Of a DNA stretch of 64,000 bases, positions 10,971 to 22,020 are shown in pieces. Position numbers and translations under genes: made by a program. The notes under the pieces were generated by a model that was given only the letters and a program-made list of their open reading frames with translations, ran no database searches and had not been told where the DNA came from. The stretch comes from Larix kaempferi (Eukaryota > Streptophyta > Pinopsida > Pinales > Pinaceae), in assembly GCA_027924585.1 (NCBI GenBank), contig BSBM01000125.1, forward strand, positions 6,887,001-6,951,000, read 5' to 3'. Position 1 is the stretch's first letter. Each line of letters begins with the position of its first letter.

Positions 10971-11550
10971 CTATTCTATGGTATGAGAGCATGTTCTAAT
11001 TTTATTTAAAATAGATATAAATGCTTGATCGATTTGTCTTACCACTGTTTTTAGTTCATAGAATTTTACGGTATCAGGCCACAAGTTATGTGGGAATGTT
11101 TGTTGCTTGAATCTTGGTTGTTCAAAAATACAACAATCGTGGATATGATGCGCTTGACAAAGGTCTTCACAAAATATGACATCAAGACCTCCAAATGGCC
11201 TTGTTGGAGCATGCATAATTTCATGAAGTCTCTTCTCTATGTTGTATACAATACACGATCCAATCAAACTAGATTCATCAATTAGCAATACTCGCAATTG
11301 TTTGTAATATTTTGTCAATAGATCTAGTGTGTTTGAATTTAGTGGAAGCATGTTTGATGAACTTAGTGGCAATCTCAATGCAGAATGGATTGTAATTCCA
11401 TTTGCATGGTATGTTGCTTTTCCAGTAAATGCAACTATCAAACCTTTTTTTTCAAAGGATCACTATCGATTTCTCTATTATAGTAGTTCTCATCATAGAT
11501 TATTTTTGCAGTATAAGTTTTACTTGTTCCTACTCCTCTTGTCAAGAACA
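10971..11550 (-). pseudogene. Helentron Pif1-like helicase, ATPase core
   Basis: The Walker A region lies near 11514-11545 and reads TRGVGTSKTYTAK (family TGGaGTGKT, so Gly to Ser). It is followed by a homopolymer A-run frameshift near 11440. The 156-codon frame 10971-11441 then has VAFTGKATYHANGITIHSAL (family 'A.TG.AA....G.TIHS.f'), LLIDESSLIG as Walker B (DES for DEx), GGLDVIFCEDLCQ (family GG...i..GD..Q) and RQIDQAFISILNKIRTCSHT (family RQ.d..F..iLn.iR.g..t). This is the ATP-driven DNA-unwinding core. Confidence 0.85.
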
Positions 11551-11763
11551 AATGGATCAGAGTTACAAGGTTGTTTTTTTCTTGCAATAATTTCTTTCGC
11601 TATTGATGGTTGTTCATTATTGAGTTTTCTTCTAATGGCATAGTATTCATCCACGCTTAAAAGAAATGTATTTTTTTGTCAAGTTGCATATGTTGTTAAC
11701 TTCCATTGATTAGAACATATTTGGGAGTAGATCATTGAATGGAATAGAGTTTTGTGTAGTAGA

Positions 11764-12000
11764 TCATTGAATGGAACATAGTTTTTTCTCTTTTGCTATA
11801 GGATATTGGGATGTGTCCTCATGTCGCGATGCAATTCTTTCAGCTGCGAGGTGGATATTGCCCCACTTTGTTGCTGTTTTGGCCATAAATTTTTGTTCGA
11901 TGATATCTATTTTCTCTTTGTAATTCATATATGCTTCAAACCATGTTGTGTAGCTTCCTTTTAGTAAAACAGAATTGTGTCTATGTGGAACAAAGAGCAT
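11764..12000 (-). pseudogene. Helentron Rep-helicase linker segment
   Basis: The minus frame of 78 codons begins MLFVPHRHNSVLLKGSYTTW, matching the conserved Helitron segment 'lLFvPfRne.dLl....t..eaf' that links Rep to the helicase. The next residues EAYMNYKEKIDIIEQKF agree with a helical region of that segment. It sits between the Rep C-terminal part (12206 on) and the helicase core. Confidence 0.75.
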
Positions 12001-12205
12001 GATTTTCTCTCTAGAAAAAATCTCAAGATATTTTTATTTGTTATAACAAATATAAAGTATGATACATGGTGCATTTCTTTTTCATGTAGTTGTATCAATA
12101 CACGAATATGAAGATGCATATTTTACTAAAGAAATTTTTTCAATCTCAATAGGTCGTGCAATGTATTTGTCCCAAATTGAGAGTGAAATAATGTCCTCAA
12201 AATCA

Positions 12206-13155
12206 TTAGGCTTTTTTTGTAAAAGCAATGGCCTCTTTAGGACAACTGTTTTTTTTGTCGTCGGGGGCAGTGTTAATGAAAAATGTCTTCTTTGAGGAAT
12301 AATGTAAAGGCACTGAAAGTACAATTTGAACTTTTTCTTGTCTACTAGATATTTTTTGCATGCTCAAAAGTGCATTTCCAAGTTTTTGTATTGTTTCAAT
12401 TTTTCCGTGATTATCATAAAGACATTGCTCTTTGATTTTTTTGAAAACATTTGTCATAGTTTTATCTATCTTGGTTATGTAAGAACTAACATATCTTGAT
12501 GTGGCATAGGAATCCAAAACATATTGTACATTTGTATTTGATTTCCATAGGTCTAGCATTGCCTTTGCAATTGGGTTGATCCAAACATCAAAAGGATCTC
12601 TTTTTAGTACCAAGGTGGGATGAACATGCAAAGATCATAGTAGAAAAATGCATTCATCCCTAGTGACTTCTAGCTTTAGAAAAAGAATCACAAAAGACAT
12701 GTTTTTTGGGTATTCTATATATTTGAAAATAGAGAAGATGTGTTTTGATTTTTCATTTAGACCAGTGGAAGTATTTTCAAGCAAATCTAAGATTATAGTA
12801 ATATCCATTGGAGGCAGTGGAAAATTGAATCTACATTTCGAATTTTGATGTTTTTTGCATGTCCTTGTGTAATGGTGGGTTTGAATCTTGAGAAAGTTTT
12901 TTATTAAGAAATGACGAGTCTCAACTATGAGCAAAAAATCATGAACATTAGAACTATCTAAGAAATCATGAGCATTAGAGAATTAGAACCATGAGTCATA
13001 GTTCTATCTAATCCATGATTTTTTATCAATAATCTCAACATTAGAACTTTTTCCATAAATTGGTGCATTTGCACCCAAAGTAATCCATGTTCATGCTCAT
13101 TTCCCCTTTGTTGGAATTTAGTTGTGAAAAAAAAGTCTCGTTATTTTCCAAATAA
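12206..13155 (-). pseudogene. Helentron Rep nuclease, HUH to tyrosine part
   Basis: The HUH motif lies immediately next to the Gypsy1 insertion. The minus strand reads KFQQRGNEHEHGLLW, matching the Helitron Rep signature EfQ.RG.pH.H.LLW, with the H-E-H codons at 13087-13095. Downstream, 12635-12934 has a CRFNFPLPP segment (family CRf.fP.p). The 141-codon frame 12206-12631 has NP.....LW.SNTNVQYVLDSYA, then RYVSSYITK, the tyrosine-bearing Rep motif (family YitK), and FFINTAP (family .fiNT.p). HUH Reps nick and join single-stranded DNA through that tyrosine. Broken by stops between frames. Confidence 0.85.
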
Positions 13156-13160
13156 GATAT

Positions 13161-14111
13161 TGATGCAAGGAGGGTCAGTCGGACCTTCTTGCTTAACAAT
13201 AACAAATGACACACACACGTTCATATGAAATGGATGCAAACAGGATGTCGGAAGATGGCTTCTATTACTTCAATCAATTAACAGTTACAATGCGAAATTC
13301 AAGGGATGTGAACAACTAACTGGTCAGCCTTAGCCTTTACAATATACATAAGTAAATGTGTGCTTTCACTGTGTGTCGATCTTCACCCTCTCAACGTTCA
13401 CTGTGAAACTTTGAGCTATGGTTTTGATCTCTTGTGCGCTCAGATGATGAGTGAATGTTCTCTCCAATATACTGATCAAATCCCGAGTGATTGATCCCCT
13501 TCTCTCTCGATCCTCTACTAACTGAAGTCTTCTACTCTACCGCTGTTGATCCCGAGGTCCACTCCAATCCCTGAGACACGCTTCCTATGTCCACCGAATC
13601 CTCCAGATATTGCAAACATGCAGTTGTCAGCGCCTCTTCCGTGATGCACAACCTATTCTCGTGGAGACATCTGGCATGTCTTCAACCACCTTCAATAACT
13701 GCTCATAACTTCCTTAGCAACCCCGAATGGCTACCAAGTACTCTGCTTGACTTTCTGCGCGTCCTTTTGACTCTGCTACAGTAGTCGGCCCCATCTCCCG
13801 CTTCGACCATACTGTCTTTCGTCAGCCTTCGACTTATCTGTCGACTTACTTTTGCGTCGTCAGCTTCGCCAGTCCACCCCTTCCTCCATGCTTGGCTTCC
13901 ACCTCAAACCTGTCGGTGTCGCTGTTCGAAAACCTATTGACACTCGAACTTTCTTCTTCTGTCGATCACACTTCGACAACTCTTGCTCGAATTATTGACT
14001 TCGATAGCCAATCTTCCTTTCTCACTAGTGGTCGTCGAAAATCCCCCCTGGTCAACTGCTTATGTCGATCGACCTCGACTGCTTTTCCTAGGCCCCGATG
14101 CTCCTGCATCA
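13161..14111 (-). repeat. Gypsy1 3' LTR
   Basis: 951 bp, starting TGATGCAAGG on plus and ending CCTGCATCA. It aligns throughout with 18939-19889 and with both Gypsy2 LTRs. On plus it is flanked on the left by the GATAT duplication. The pol/chromodomain frame runs about 50 bp into it from the right. Confidence 0.95.
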
Positions 14112-14308
14112 GACTTCCTAGGTGAAAAAGAACTTGACTTCTCTGTCAATCTCCTGAACTCTTCTTCGGAAATCCATATTGCCTCCAGTAAATCCTCCTC
14201 TTTCCATCGCACTAAGTATTCCTTCTTTCGTGAACTGCGCGTATGCCCGACGTCGCGTTCTTCTATTACTTCTGCGATTTCTTCTTTGTGTCGGTATGGA
14301 ATCTGCAC
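14060..14308 (-). pseudogene. Gypsy1 pol C-terminus: chromodomain
   Basis: The minus frame reads AEVIEERDVGHTRSS, then KKEYLVRWKEE and ATWISEEEF-like 'AIWISEEEF', which is the chromodomain pattern (V..I...R......YLVKWkg......W......L). Chromodomains of plant chromoviruses sit at the end of integrase and steer insertion to particular chromatin. The open frame continues past the LTR edge at 14111 and stops at 14060, so the protein's last ~17 codons are encoded by the LTR itself. Confidence 0.85.
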
Positions 14309-14311
14309 TGT

Positions 14312-15428
14312 CTAGTCGATGTTTGACACTTCCACACTTCTGCTGCTTGAACCTTCTTCAAAATTGTACAGATCTGAGACATTGAACGTTGGTGAAATTC
14401 TCAAGTCCTTCGGCAGCTCCAACACATAAGCATTGTCCGAAATCTTCTTCAGAATCTTACATGGTCCAATATTCTTTAGTTTCAGCTTGTTATAGGTTCC
14501 TGTTGGAAATATTTCCTTCCACAAATGTGCATAGACTAAGTCTCCTTCGCTAAATGATTGTAGCCTCTTCTTCCTGTCGGCTCTTAACTTGTAGGCCGCT
14601 TTGCTCTTCTCTATACGCTTTCGCACATCTTCATGCACTTCTTTCATGTGCTCCGTGAATGATTCTGCATCCGCGCTTTTCCTGATTTCTGTCGGTAACT
14701 CAACCAAATCTACCACTCCATGTGGGATTTATCCTTGAAAAATATAGAATGGGCTCAACTGTCGACCGATTCACAAAATATTTGTACGCGAACTCTGCTT
14801 GCGCCAACACATTCTCCCACTGCTTGGGTTTGTCAGCTGTCAAACACCTCAGAAGATTTCCCAAACTTCTGTTTACCACCTTGGTCTATCCATATGTCTG
14901 TGGATGATAAGCCGAGATAAAATGCAACCTCGTGTCCAGTTTCTTCCATAGGGTTCTCCAGAAATTCTCCATAAACTTGGTATCTTTGTCTGACTTGATA
15001 CTCTTCGAAAACCCATGCAATATGACTATCTCCTTGAAGAATAGTACAATAATGCTTGCGGAGTCACTTGTCTTCCGACACGGAATAAAGTGTGCCATAT
15101 TCGAAAATCTGTTGACAACAACAAAAATTGAGCCGCTTCCTTGCTGTGTCTTCGGCAATCCTAGCACAAAATCCATGCTTAGTTGCTGCCATGGGGTATT
15201 CGGTACTGGTAATGGCGTATACAACCCCGTATTCTGACTTCTTCCCTTTTCCAACTGGAAAAATCGACACTGTCGTACCCACTTACCGACATCTATCGTC
15301 ATTCCTGGCCAATAATATGTCTCTTCAACCAATGCCTTGGTCTTGTCGATGCCAAAATGACCTGCTAATCCGCCGTTGTGTAGTTCTCGGATTATGATCT
15401 CTCTCATGGACCCTTTGGGAATACACAA
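14312..15428 (-). pseudogene. pol: Gypsy1 integrase
   Basis: Frame 14886-15428 begins after the RNase H linker and has the zinc-binding region (HNGGLAGHFGIDKT; C as QCRFFQLEKG, with the second Cys replaced by Phe-Gln). It then has the catalytic core with MDFVLGLPKTQ (first Asp), SDKDTKFMENFW (second Asp) and YHPQT. A frameshift separates it from 14312-14716, which carries the GDLVYAHL...[10 protein letters not shown]...NVSDLY C-terminal domain (the GPF/Y-like module of chromoviruses). Integrase would join the cDNA to host DNA. This copy is frameshifted. Confidence 0.85.
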
Positions 15429-17072
15429 CTATTGTCTCCTAAACAGGTATCCCTCTTGGATGAAATAATCCAAGTATGGAGTCCTGTTGACACTCCACGG
15501 TTCTCGACAAGCCTCCCATACTTTCGCAAAATCCTTGTCGGTCGCATACTCTGTCTTCACCGACTCTATTCCTGTTGCCCGAACTATCGTCGTGTTCAAC
15601 AATGCAACTCTTCGACTCAACACGTTGGCAAACTTGTTCGACTTGCCCGACTTATGTCGCAACATGAAGGTATATCCCTGTAGGAATTCGACCCATTTCA
15701 CGTGCCGCTGATTCAACTTCGACTGAGTACTCAAAGACCTCAGTGCTTGGTGATTTGTGTACAACACAAATTACTTGGGAAACAAATAATGCCTCCACTT
15801 CTTCAACACTTGGACAATAGCATATAATTCTTGTTCATAGACTGAATATTTCCGCTTCGCATCATCTAACTTCTTGCTGAAGAATGCAATTGGTCGGCCC
15901 TTTTGGCTCAACACTGCTCTAATTGCCATTCCATTCACGTCGCAATCGACTTGGAAAACTTTGTCGAAATCTGGGACCGCTAACATTGGGCTCTTAGTGA
16001 CCTTTTCCTTCAACTTGTCGAAATCTCTCTTGGAAGATTCCATCCATTTAAACTCCCCTTTTCTCATGCACTTTGTCAACGGTGCACAAATCCGACTGAA
16101 TCCCCTGATGAACTTCCTGTAAAAACTGGCAAGTCCATGGAAACTTGGCACTCCAGTCGCACTTGTTGGTTCCAGCCAATCCAAGATTGCCTTCACCTTC
16201 TCTGGGTCCATCACTAACCCTTTACCCGAGATTACAAATCCCAAGTATACCAGTTCTTCCTTCATGAATAAACACTTTTGCAGGTTCACCATCTACTTCT
16301 CTTCCTGCAACTTCTACAATACTTGTCGAATGTGCTCCAAGTGTTCCGTCTTGGTTCGACTAAATATCAGGATGTCATCTAAGTAAACTATGACGAAATT
16401 CCCCAAGAATGGCTTCAATACCTCATTCATCAACCGCATGAATGTATTGGGTGCATTAGTCAATCCGAATGGCATGACTAACCACTCATATAGCCCTTCC
16501 TTCGTCTTGAATGTTGTATTCCATTCATCTCCTTCTCTAACCCGAATATGGTGATAACCGCTCTTCAGGTCGATCTTTGTGAAGTACTTCGCTACACTCA
16601 AGCAATCCATCAAGTCGTCCATTCTCGGTAATGGAAACCGGTACTTGATAGTGATATTGTTGATAGCTATGGAATCTGTACCCATCCTCCATTCTCCATC
16701 TTTCTTCGGCGCTAATATTGCTGTTACCGCGCATGGACTCAGACTCTCTATGATCAATCCTTTGTCCAACAACCCTTGGATCTGTCGATTTAGTTCCTGA
16801 CTCTCTGCCGGAGTCATTCTATGTGGTGCCTTGTTTGGAAGAATTGACCCTGGAATAAAGTCGATTTGATGGGATATGCTTCTCATTGGTGGCAATCCCG
16901 TCGGGGCTTCGTCGAATACTATGCTCCTGAACTCGTCGAGCATCTTTTCAACTTCGACCGGAATCTTCTCCATTGTCGAACTTTCGACACATGATCCTTT
17001 TGAAATGATGGTGAAACGTCCTGACTGCTTTTCCTCTTCCACGAGGAATTCCTTGGCTGAACACATCAGCAC
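15429..17072 (-). pseudogene. pol: Gypsy1 reverse transcriptase and RNase H
   Basis: Frame 16314-17072 contains PPMRSISHQIDFIPG, the RT entry KDGEWRM.TDS.AIN, FTKIDLKSGYHHIRV (catalytic Asp), [17 protein letters not shown] and YLDDILIFS. Frame 15771-16292 continues with LVYLGFVISGKGL and the thumb, then RNase H with FQVDCDVNG (Asp), FFSKKLDDA and YAIVQVLKKWRHYL. Frame 15429-15767 ends RNase H with TNHQALRSL and HVKWVEFLQGY. These copy RNA into DNA and degrade the RNA strand. Stops at the frame borders (about 15768 and 16293) break it. Confidence 0.9.
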
Positions 17073-17114
17073 TCGCTTCTCCCAATAGTTTCTCTCACCC
17101 TCCTTACAGTTGGC

Positions 17115-17477
17115 TTAGTCCTCCTGTTTCAGCTTCAGAGTCCTTTGCGTGCCATTTTTCCACACTGTGATTGTGTTGGCTCGACCATCATAGATCATCT
17201 TCCGATCATATTTCCATGGTCTCCCTAACAATAGATGGCATGCGTCCATTGGGATTACATCAAACAATACGCTATCTTCAAGCTTCCCGACCTTGAAGTT
17301 AATCAGGCACTGTCTGGTTACTTTGACATGATGTTCTTTCTGCAACCAAGATATCTTGTAGGGGTGTGGGTGTTCCCTAAATTTCAACCCCGCTTTGTCG
17401 ATGAACTCCGTCGACACAACATGCTCTGTACTGCCACCATCAACTATGGTCTTGCAATACCTTTCACCGATCCGCAC
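17115..17477 (-). pseudogene. Gypsy1 aspartic protease
   Basis: The minus frame of 120 codons carries KTIVDGGSTEHVVS, the active-site D-[SG]-G-[ST] motif, and downstream CHLLLGRPW, the family's 'd.iLG..W' flap/core motif. It then continues TVWKNGTQRTLK. It would cleave Gag and Pol. It lies between the zinc knuckle (17535) and RT (17072), with gaps caused by frameshifts. Confidence 0.85.
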
Positions 17478-17534
17478 TCTAGTTCGAAAGATATCCTTTC
17501 ATTGTGCCAGATCTTTCTCTTCGTGTCGGTCATC

Positions 17535-18810
17535 CTAAACCAACGTCCTCCTAGTCATCATGGCTCGACTCTTTCTCTTTCCATCCTCACTGTTGTCGGA
17601 TGTTGACTCTACCCTCTCGTCGACTTGCTCATCTCTTCGACATATGGGTTTCAACTCCTCTGCAACATGCAGGTTCTCTGGGAATTCATATGCCTTGTGT
17701 CTGACTCCTCGACACTTATAAAAAACCATAGTTGGTCTGTCAGCTCCTTTTCTGTCGGATCGACCAATTCGGCCATACGCACCTCGACCACATCTATCCC
17801 GTCCATCACGTCGGTTTTCTTGCGCTTTCTCTCTAGTCGATTTCTCTTCTGCACGTCATTTTTCTTTGATGGCTTCTCTCCTTGTTTCGCTATTTTGGCC
17901 TTTCACGGAAATAGTCTTCGCACCCCGACTAGTTATCCTGCCTCTGGTTGATGCAGATTTCTTTGACAGTTTGTTTTCTGCCTTCAGAGCTAACTGGTAG
18001 GCTTCACCGACCGCTCTGAACCTTGACAGGATCAACTCGTCCAGTATGGCGTACTTCAAGCCGTTCACGTATCTTGCGACATCTTATTCTCCTTAGTCGG
18101 TCTACCCTGACCTTATCGACAATTTGTAGAACTCTTCTGTGTATTCCTTCAGGGTTATCTCTTTTTGTCGAAAGTTCTACAATTTCCGGAACAAGGAAAT
18201 TACATAGTCACTTGGAAAGAACTTCCATTTCAGCTTGGCGACCATCCTATCCCAATACTTGATTTTCTCCTTGCCTTTCTTGACTCTGTCAGCCTGCACA
18301 TTGTCCCACCACAATGAGGCATGACCCTTCAACCTCAAACATGCAATCTTAACCCATCTGGGGTCCTCGATCTGCTCTATGTCAAAGTATTTATCCATTT
18401 ATCTAAACCAGTCGATCAAGTCTTTTGGATCCAAACTTCCCGAGTAGGTACATACATCTATCTTTGTCCGACCTCTCATTTCTGTAAGAATCTTGATGAG
18501 TTTTTCTTCTGGTTCTTCCCCTGCTGCTTCCCGTGTTTCCACCTCTTCGACCTCCTCGTCACCGTGGTCTAATGCATCGGGAACTCATCCACGCCTTTGG
18601 ATTTCTTTGATCCCTGCGACTTCACTAGTCAAACTTCGCATTGTTCACATGCATTTGTCGAACATTTCATGATCAACTATGATTTCTATGCCACGTGCTC
18701 TTCGTCCAACTCCTTGGACATTAACGCTTCCATGAGCCATTTTCAACTGCAACTGAAACTCCCACTTGTCCAATCTCAACCGGACTTTCACAGGTCATGC
18801 ACAACTCTTC
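17535..18810 (-). pseudogene. gag: Gypsy1 gag with degenerate zinc knuckle
   Basis: Frame 18177-18398 has the retrotransposon gag core (MDKYFDIEQI, RLKGHASLWWDNVQ, WDRMVAKLKWKFFP). It is preceded by a translated acidic stretch reaching to about 18800 with in-frame stops. It is followed by 17856-18068 (ILSRFRAVGEAYQLALKAE). The terminal frame 17535-17729 begins with a former CCHC zinc knuckle, FYKCRGVRHKAYEF, in which the first and last cysteines are replaced by Phe. Gypsy2 carries the same gag in the opposite orientation. Confidence 0.8.
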
Positions 18811-18923
18811 CCAACCACAGCTAGAGCTGTTAACACAATCGACACTGGATTCTACTTCCAGCTTCCGATACCAACTGATGCAAGCCAGGTGGGTACCGCT
18901 ACTTCAACCGGAATCTGCTTCCA

Positions 18924-18936
18924 GGATCTGATACCA
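18924..18936 (-). promoter_or_regulatory. Gypsy1 primer binding site (Met)
   Basis: Minus strand TGGTATCAGATCC, two bases inside the 5' LTR edge (18939). A second LTR-end-plus-primer-like copy, 'gataccaactgatgcaag', lies internally at about 18868-18887. The same doubling is present in Gypsy2, so it belongs to the family. Confidence 0.9.
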
Positions 18937-18938
18937 AC

Positions 18939-19889
18939 TGATGCAAGGCGGGTCAATCGGACCTTCTTGCTTAACAATAACACACGACACACGCATGTTC
19001 ACATGAACTGGATGCAAATAGGATGCTAGAAGCTGGCTTCTATTACTTAAATCAATTAATGGTTACAATGCGAAATGCAAGGGATGTGAAAAAATAACTG
19101 GTCGGCCTTCTCCTTTACAATATACATAATTAAATGTGTGCTTTCACTATATGTCGATCTTCACCCTCTCGACGTTCACTACAGAACTCTGAGCTATGGT
19201 TCTGATCTCCTGTGCGCTCAATTGATGAGTGACTGTTGTCTCCAATATACTGATAAAATCCCGAGTGACTGATCCCCTTCTCTCTCGATCCTCTGATGAC
19301 CGAACTCTTCTACTCTAGCGCTATTCATCCTGAGGTCCACTCCAGTCCCAGAGACACACTTCCTTTGTCTGTTGAATCCTCCCGATCCTATAGACCTGCA
19401 TTTTTCAGCGCCTCTTCCGTGGTGCACATCCTATTCCCGTGGTGACATTTGGCATGTCTTCAACCACCTTCAATAACTACTCATAACTTCCTTAGCAACC
19501 CCGAACAACTACCAAGTACTCTGCTTGACTTTCTGCGCATCCTTCTGACTCTGCTACAGTAGTCGACCCCATCTCCTGTGTCAACCATACTGTCTTCCAT
19601 CAACCTTCAAATTATCTATCGAATTCCTTTAGCGTTGTCGTCTTTTCTAGTCCGCCCCTTCCTCCACGCTTGGCTTCTGCCTCAAACCTGTCCGTGTCGC
19701 TGTTCGACAACCTTTCAACACTCGACCTTTCTTCTTCTGTCAATCGCACTTCGACAACTCTTGCTCGACTTATTGACTTCGACAACCAATATTCCTTTCG
19801 CACCAGTGGTCGTCGACAATCCCCCCTGGTCGACTGCTTATGTCAATCAACCTCGACTGATTTTCCTAGGCCCATATGCTCCCACATCA
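18939..19889 (-). repeat. Gypsy1 5' LTR
   Basis: 951 bp, aligned end to end with 13161-14111. The inner end is set by the primer site and the outer end by the GATAT duplication at 19890-19894. One terminal base differs (CACATCA against TGCATCA). Confidence 0.95.
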
Positions 19890-19894
19890 GATAT

Positions 19895-20258
19895 CATTCT
19901 TTAATATTATAGATTCTAACACTGTTATTTTGTGTCTGTAGTAATGGATACAAAGCACTGGGTGTATTCTAATCAATGAGTCAATAGTTTCTTCTAGAGA
20001 ATTGTCAGGTGGTTTTTCTAGATTCTATTTTTCAATTTGTTGTAATGAATTGCATAAAGGCCTCCAAATATGTTCATCACTTGTAAAGGTTACAAAGAAT
20101 GTTGGTGGACCAAGTTGTCGAATCATTGCAAATAGATCATTTTTCATATTTTCAAAGTAGTCAGGTAATTTTCTTATTTCTTGTAATGAGTGATATCCGA
20201 CTGGAGATCTAAGTATCTTCTCAAGATTGTTTTTTGATTTGACATCTTTTGCTAGCAA
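19895..20258 (-). pseudogene. Helentron Rep N-terminal domain (Helitron_like_N)
   Basis: The minus frame 20025-20258 has LRSPVGYHSLQ and, most tellingly, FAMIRQLGPPTFFVTFTS, a near-perfect match to the Helitron_like_N signature 'a.i.qlGpPtfFfTfs'. Past a stop the translation continues to 19895 with PVLCIHYYRHK (family dP..ca.yf..r). There the Gypsy1 duplication GATAT cuts the gene. The HUH motif follows on the other side at about 13087-13095. Confidence 0.9.
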
Positions 20259-20418
20259 TATTTTTCCTTTTAATTCTCATGTGTGATTTGATACCCAAGC
20301 AGTGTTGGAAGCTTGTTTTATAACACCTTTAACTGCTTAAAAACATATTTGTGGTTTGTGTTTCAAAGTCTGTACTTTCATGCTGAAGCTCCCATTGTGC
20401 TATTTGTTGATAAGAAAA

Positions 20419-20913
20419 TCATTCGAAAATATCTCCGGGTTGATTGCATCCATGTAAAAGTGAAGGGAAATTTAGTTCTTCAGAATACTTATCTCGGAAA
20501 ATGCCCAATGGGAGAAGATTCTTAGAAGGTGCATTTTCTATGATTCTATTGTCCAAATCGTATATTAAATGAGTTTCTCCATATCCGTGTATCAATGTTT
20601 TAGATATTGTTTCTAAGTCCGTTTCATTTTTGATTACATCTATTGTTTGCATGGTTTCCTGTGTGTTTGATTCTTGTTGATTTGTTTTATTAAACATTTC
20701 CTCCTAGCTAGTATTAATAACCATGCCTTCAAATTTGTAAAGGTTGGTTTTGCATAGGTCATTTAGTGCATCCATAATTATGTTTGGGAAATTTTTTCCA
20801 GATAAGAAGGTATTTTTGTATTCTATTTTTTTCTTTAGAATAACTGCAACCGTCATAGCATCATCTAGATTTCTAGGAAATGTTGTTTGAACTTTATCTA
20901 AATCTGTAGGCAC
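20419..20913 (-). pseudogene. Helentron DUF6570-like and pre-Rep segment
   Basis: Frame 20704-20913 begins MPTDLDKVQTTFPRN, then DDAMTVAVILKKKIEYK and NIIMDALNDLCKTNLYK, which follow the DUF6570 pattern found upstream of Helitron Rep (q..lPr...d..ti.v.lkr...yk...). Frame 20419-20697 contains APSKNLLPLGIFRDKYSEEL, matching the 'aPg....pl.i..d...EelsFP' segment, and NFPSLLHG. Function of the domain is unknown. The position just upstream of Rep is as expected. Confidence 0.8.
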
Positions 20914-20926
20914 AATGATAATTGTT

Positions 20927-21640
20927 CTAGTTAGCCCAAGTTGATATCTTATATAACCAAGTTTCCTTATCTATTAAAACACTATTCTTGGTGAAACTAG
21001 TCGTTCTTCCAAATGAGTCAAAATAGCTACAGATGATAATAGGTTGTTGTGTTGAATTCAAGCAGGCAATGCAAACATTGGCAATTATCCATTGGCTATT
21101 TTTTTGTTGCAAAATTTGTTCATGTAGGGAAAAGGATGTGGCTTCTTCTACAGATGTCAAATATTGGAAGGCCAATATGGTGGTATTCAATGGCATATAT
21201 ATATATTTTGAAATGCAAATGTTTACAAACAGAACATGCATGTATTGGTGTATCTTTAATAAGATTCTAATATGCAATAACTTCCTTGTTTTCCTTTTTT
21301 AGATTCCTTTTGTCTTTGATGATCATGAATTCCTTTTCTATGTATGTCTTGTTTCAAGGAACACAAGTTTTTGGACACATCATTGATAGTGCAAAAATGC
21401 ATATTGTCTTTGTCTTTTGGAAAATGTTCATTAATGCAGGATATGCCAATATTTGTTGTCACTAGATTTTGTTTTTTTGTTCTCTGCCAAAGCTTATTTT
21501 TTTTCTTTTTTTCTTTAACTACACCTATGTTCTTTGATTCACCAGACAATTTATTGTTGATTTGTTTTTTGAATAATGGTCTGATCAGGCATTGTTTGTT
21601 TGTGTCTCATACTTCTCTATTGCACTAGAAATGATTGTGT
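20927..21640 (-). pseudogene. Helentron linker between OTU and DUF6570 regions
   Basis: Two overlapping minus frames (20927-21277 and 21256-21549) lie between the OTU-like and DUF6570-like parts. The first contains FQYLTSVEEATSF, reminiscent of the 'LT.vEe.lia' motif before DUF6570. The second is Lys-rich with several Cys/His (ISCINEHF, MHFCTIND). I cannot assign a domain with certainty. Confidence 0.45.
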
Positions 21641-21643
21641 CTA

Positions 21644-22020
21644 TCATGCAATTGAGCAGTGGAAAAGGAGATTTTCCAAAAAAAATTTCAACCATGGTTG
21701 AAAATGAAAATGAAATGTATCTATTGCATTTTGCATTAGATATAAAAATTTTGATGAGGTATTTTTGGATGGAATATCAAAACAATTTTTTTGCAGCCTA
21801 GTATCCCATAAGTATATGTTAACGTCTAATAACTCACACAACCATTGAATGGAAAATTGATCTACCTCTATGCAACCAATGATATATGGCTCTAGCATAT
21901 TTATAATATATGCTTGCTATCCAATTTTTTTTTCCACATTTTTTTAACAAGATATGTGCGCAAGCATTTTAATGCTCTATTGTCATTTGAGACAATGCAA
22001 TTGTAGAAAGTCTATGCAAT
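21644..22020 (-). pseudogene. Helentron OTU-like domain 2, C-terminal part
   Basis: The minus frame 21644-21898 begins MLEPYIIGCIEVDQFSIQW, then CELLDVNIYLWD, and ends FLYLMQNAIDTFHFHFQPW. This is the second half of an OTU cysteine-protease fold: W...Ei.aL...l.v.I.vw, then a strand and the terminal H-F motif. The first half, with the nucleophile region, lies at 39977-40141, separated by element C. The Helentron resumes at 22020 exactly where element C's LTR ends. Confidence 0.6.

Larger units (their letters stand above)
13161..19889 (-). mobile_element. Gypsy1: chromodomain Ty3/gypsy retrotransposon
   Basis: A complete element on the minus strand. Its two LTRs are each 951 bp (13161-14111 and 18939-19889), with terminal inverted TGATGCA...TGCATCA (one end reads CACATCA). 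The target duplication GATAT is perfect at 13156-13160 and 19890-19894. A Met primer site is present, and the order is gag-PR-RT-RNaseH-IN-chromodomain. Every gene is interrupted. It lies inside the Rep gene of the Helentron. The same family recurs in the opposite orientation at 24292-32412. Confidence 0.95.

Noticed and set aside
13892-14125. ORF beginning MASxSNLSVSLF found in four LTRs (also 19670, and minus at 24510 and 31744)
   Set aside because: It recurs because the LTRs are homologous. It has no recognised domain and is not conserved in length, so I treat it as a by-product of LTR sequence.
20313-20525. Plus ORFs across 20-22 kb
   Set aside because: All overlap minus-strand Helentron domains with real motifs; the plus translations have none.
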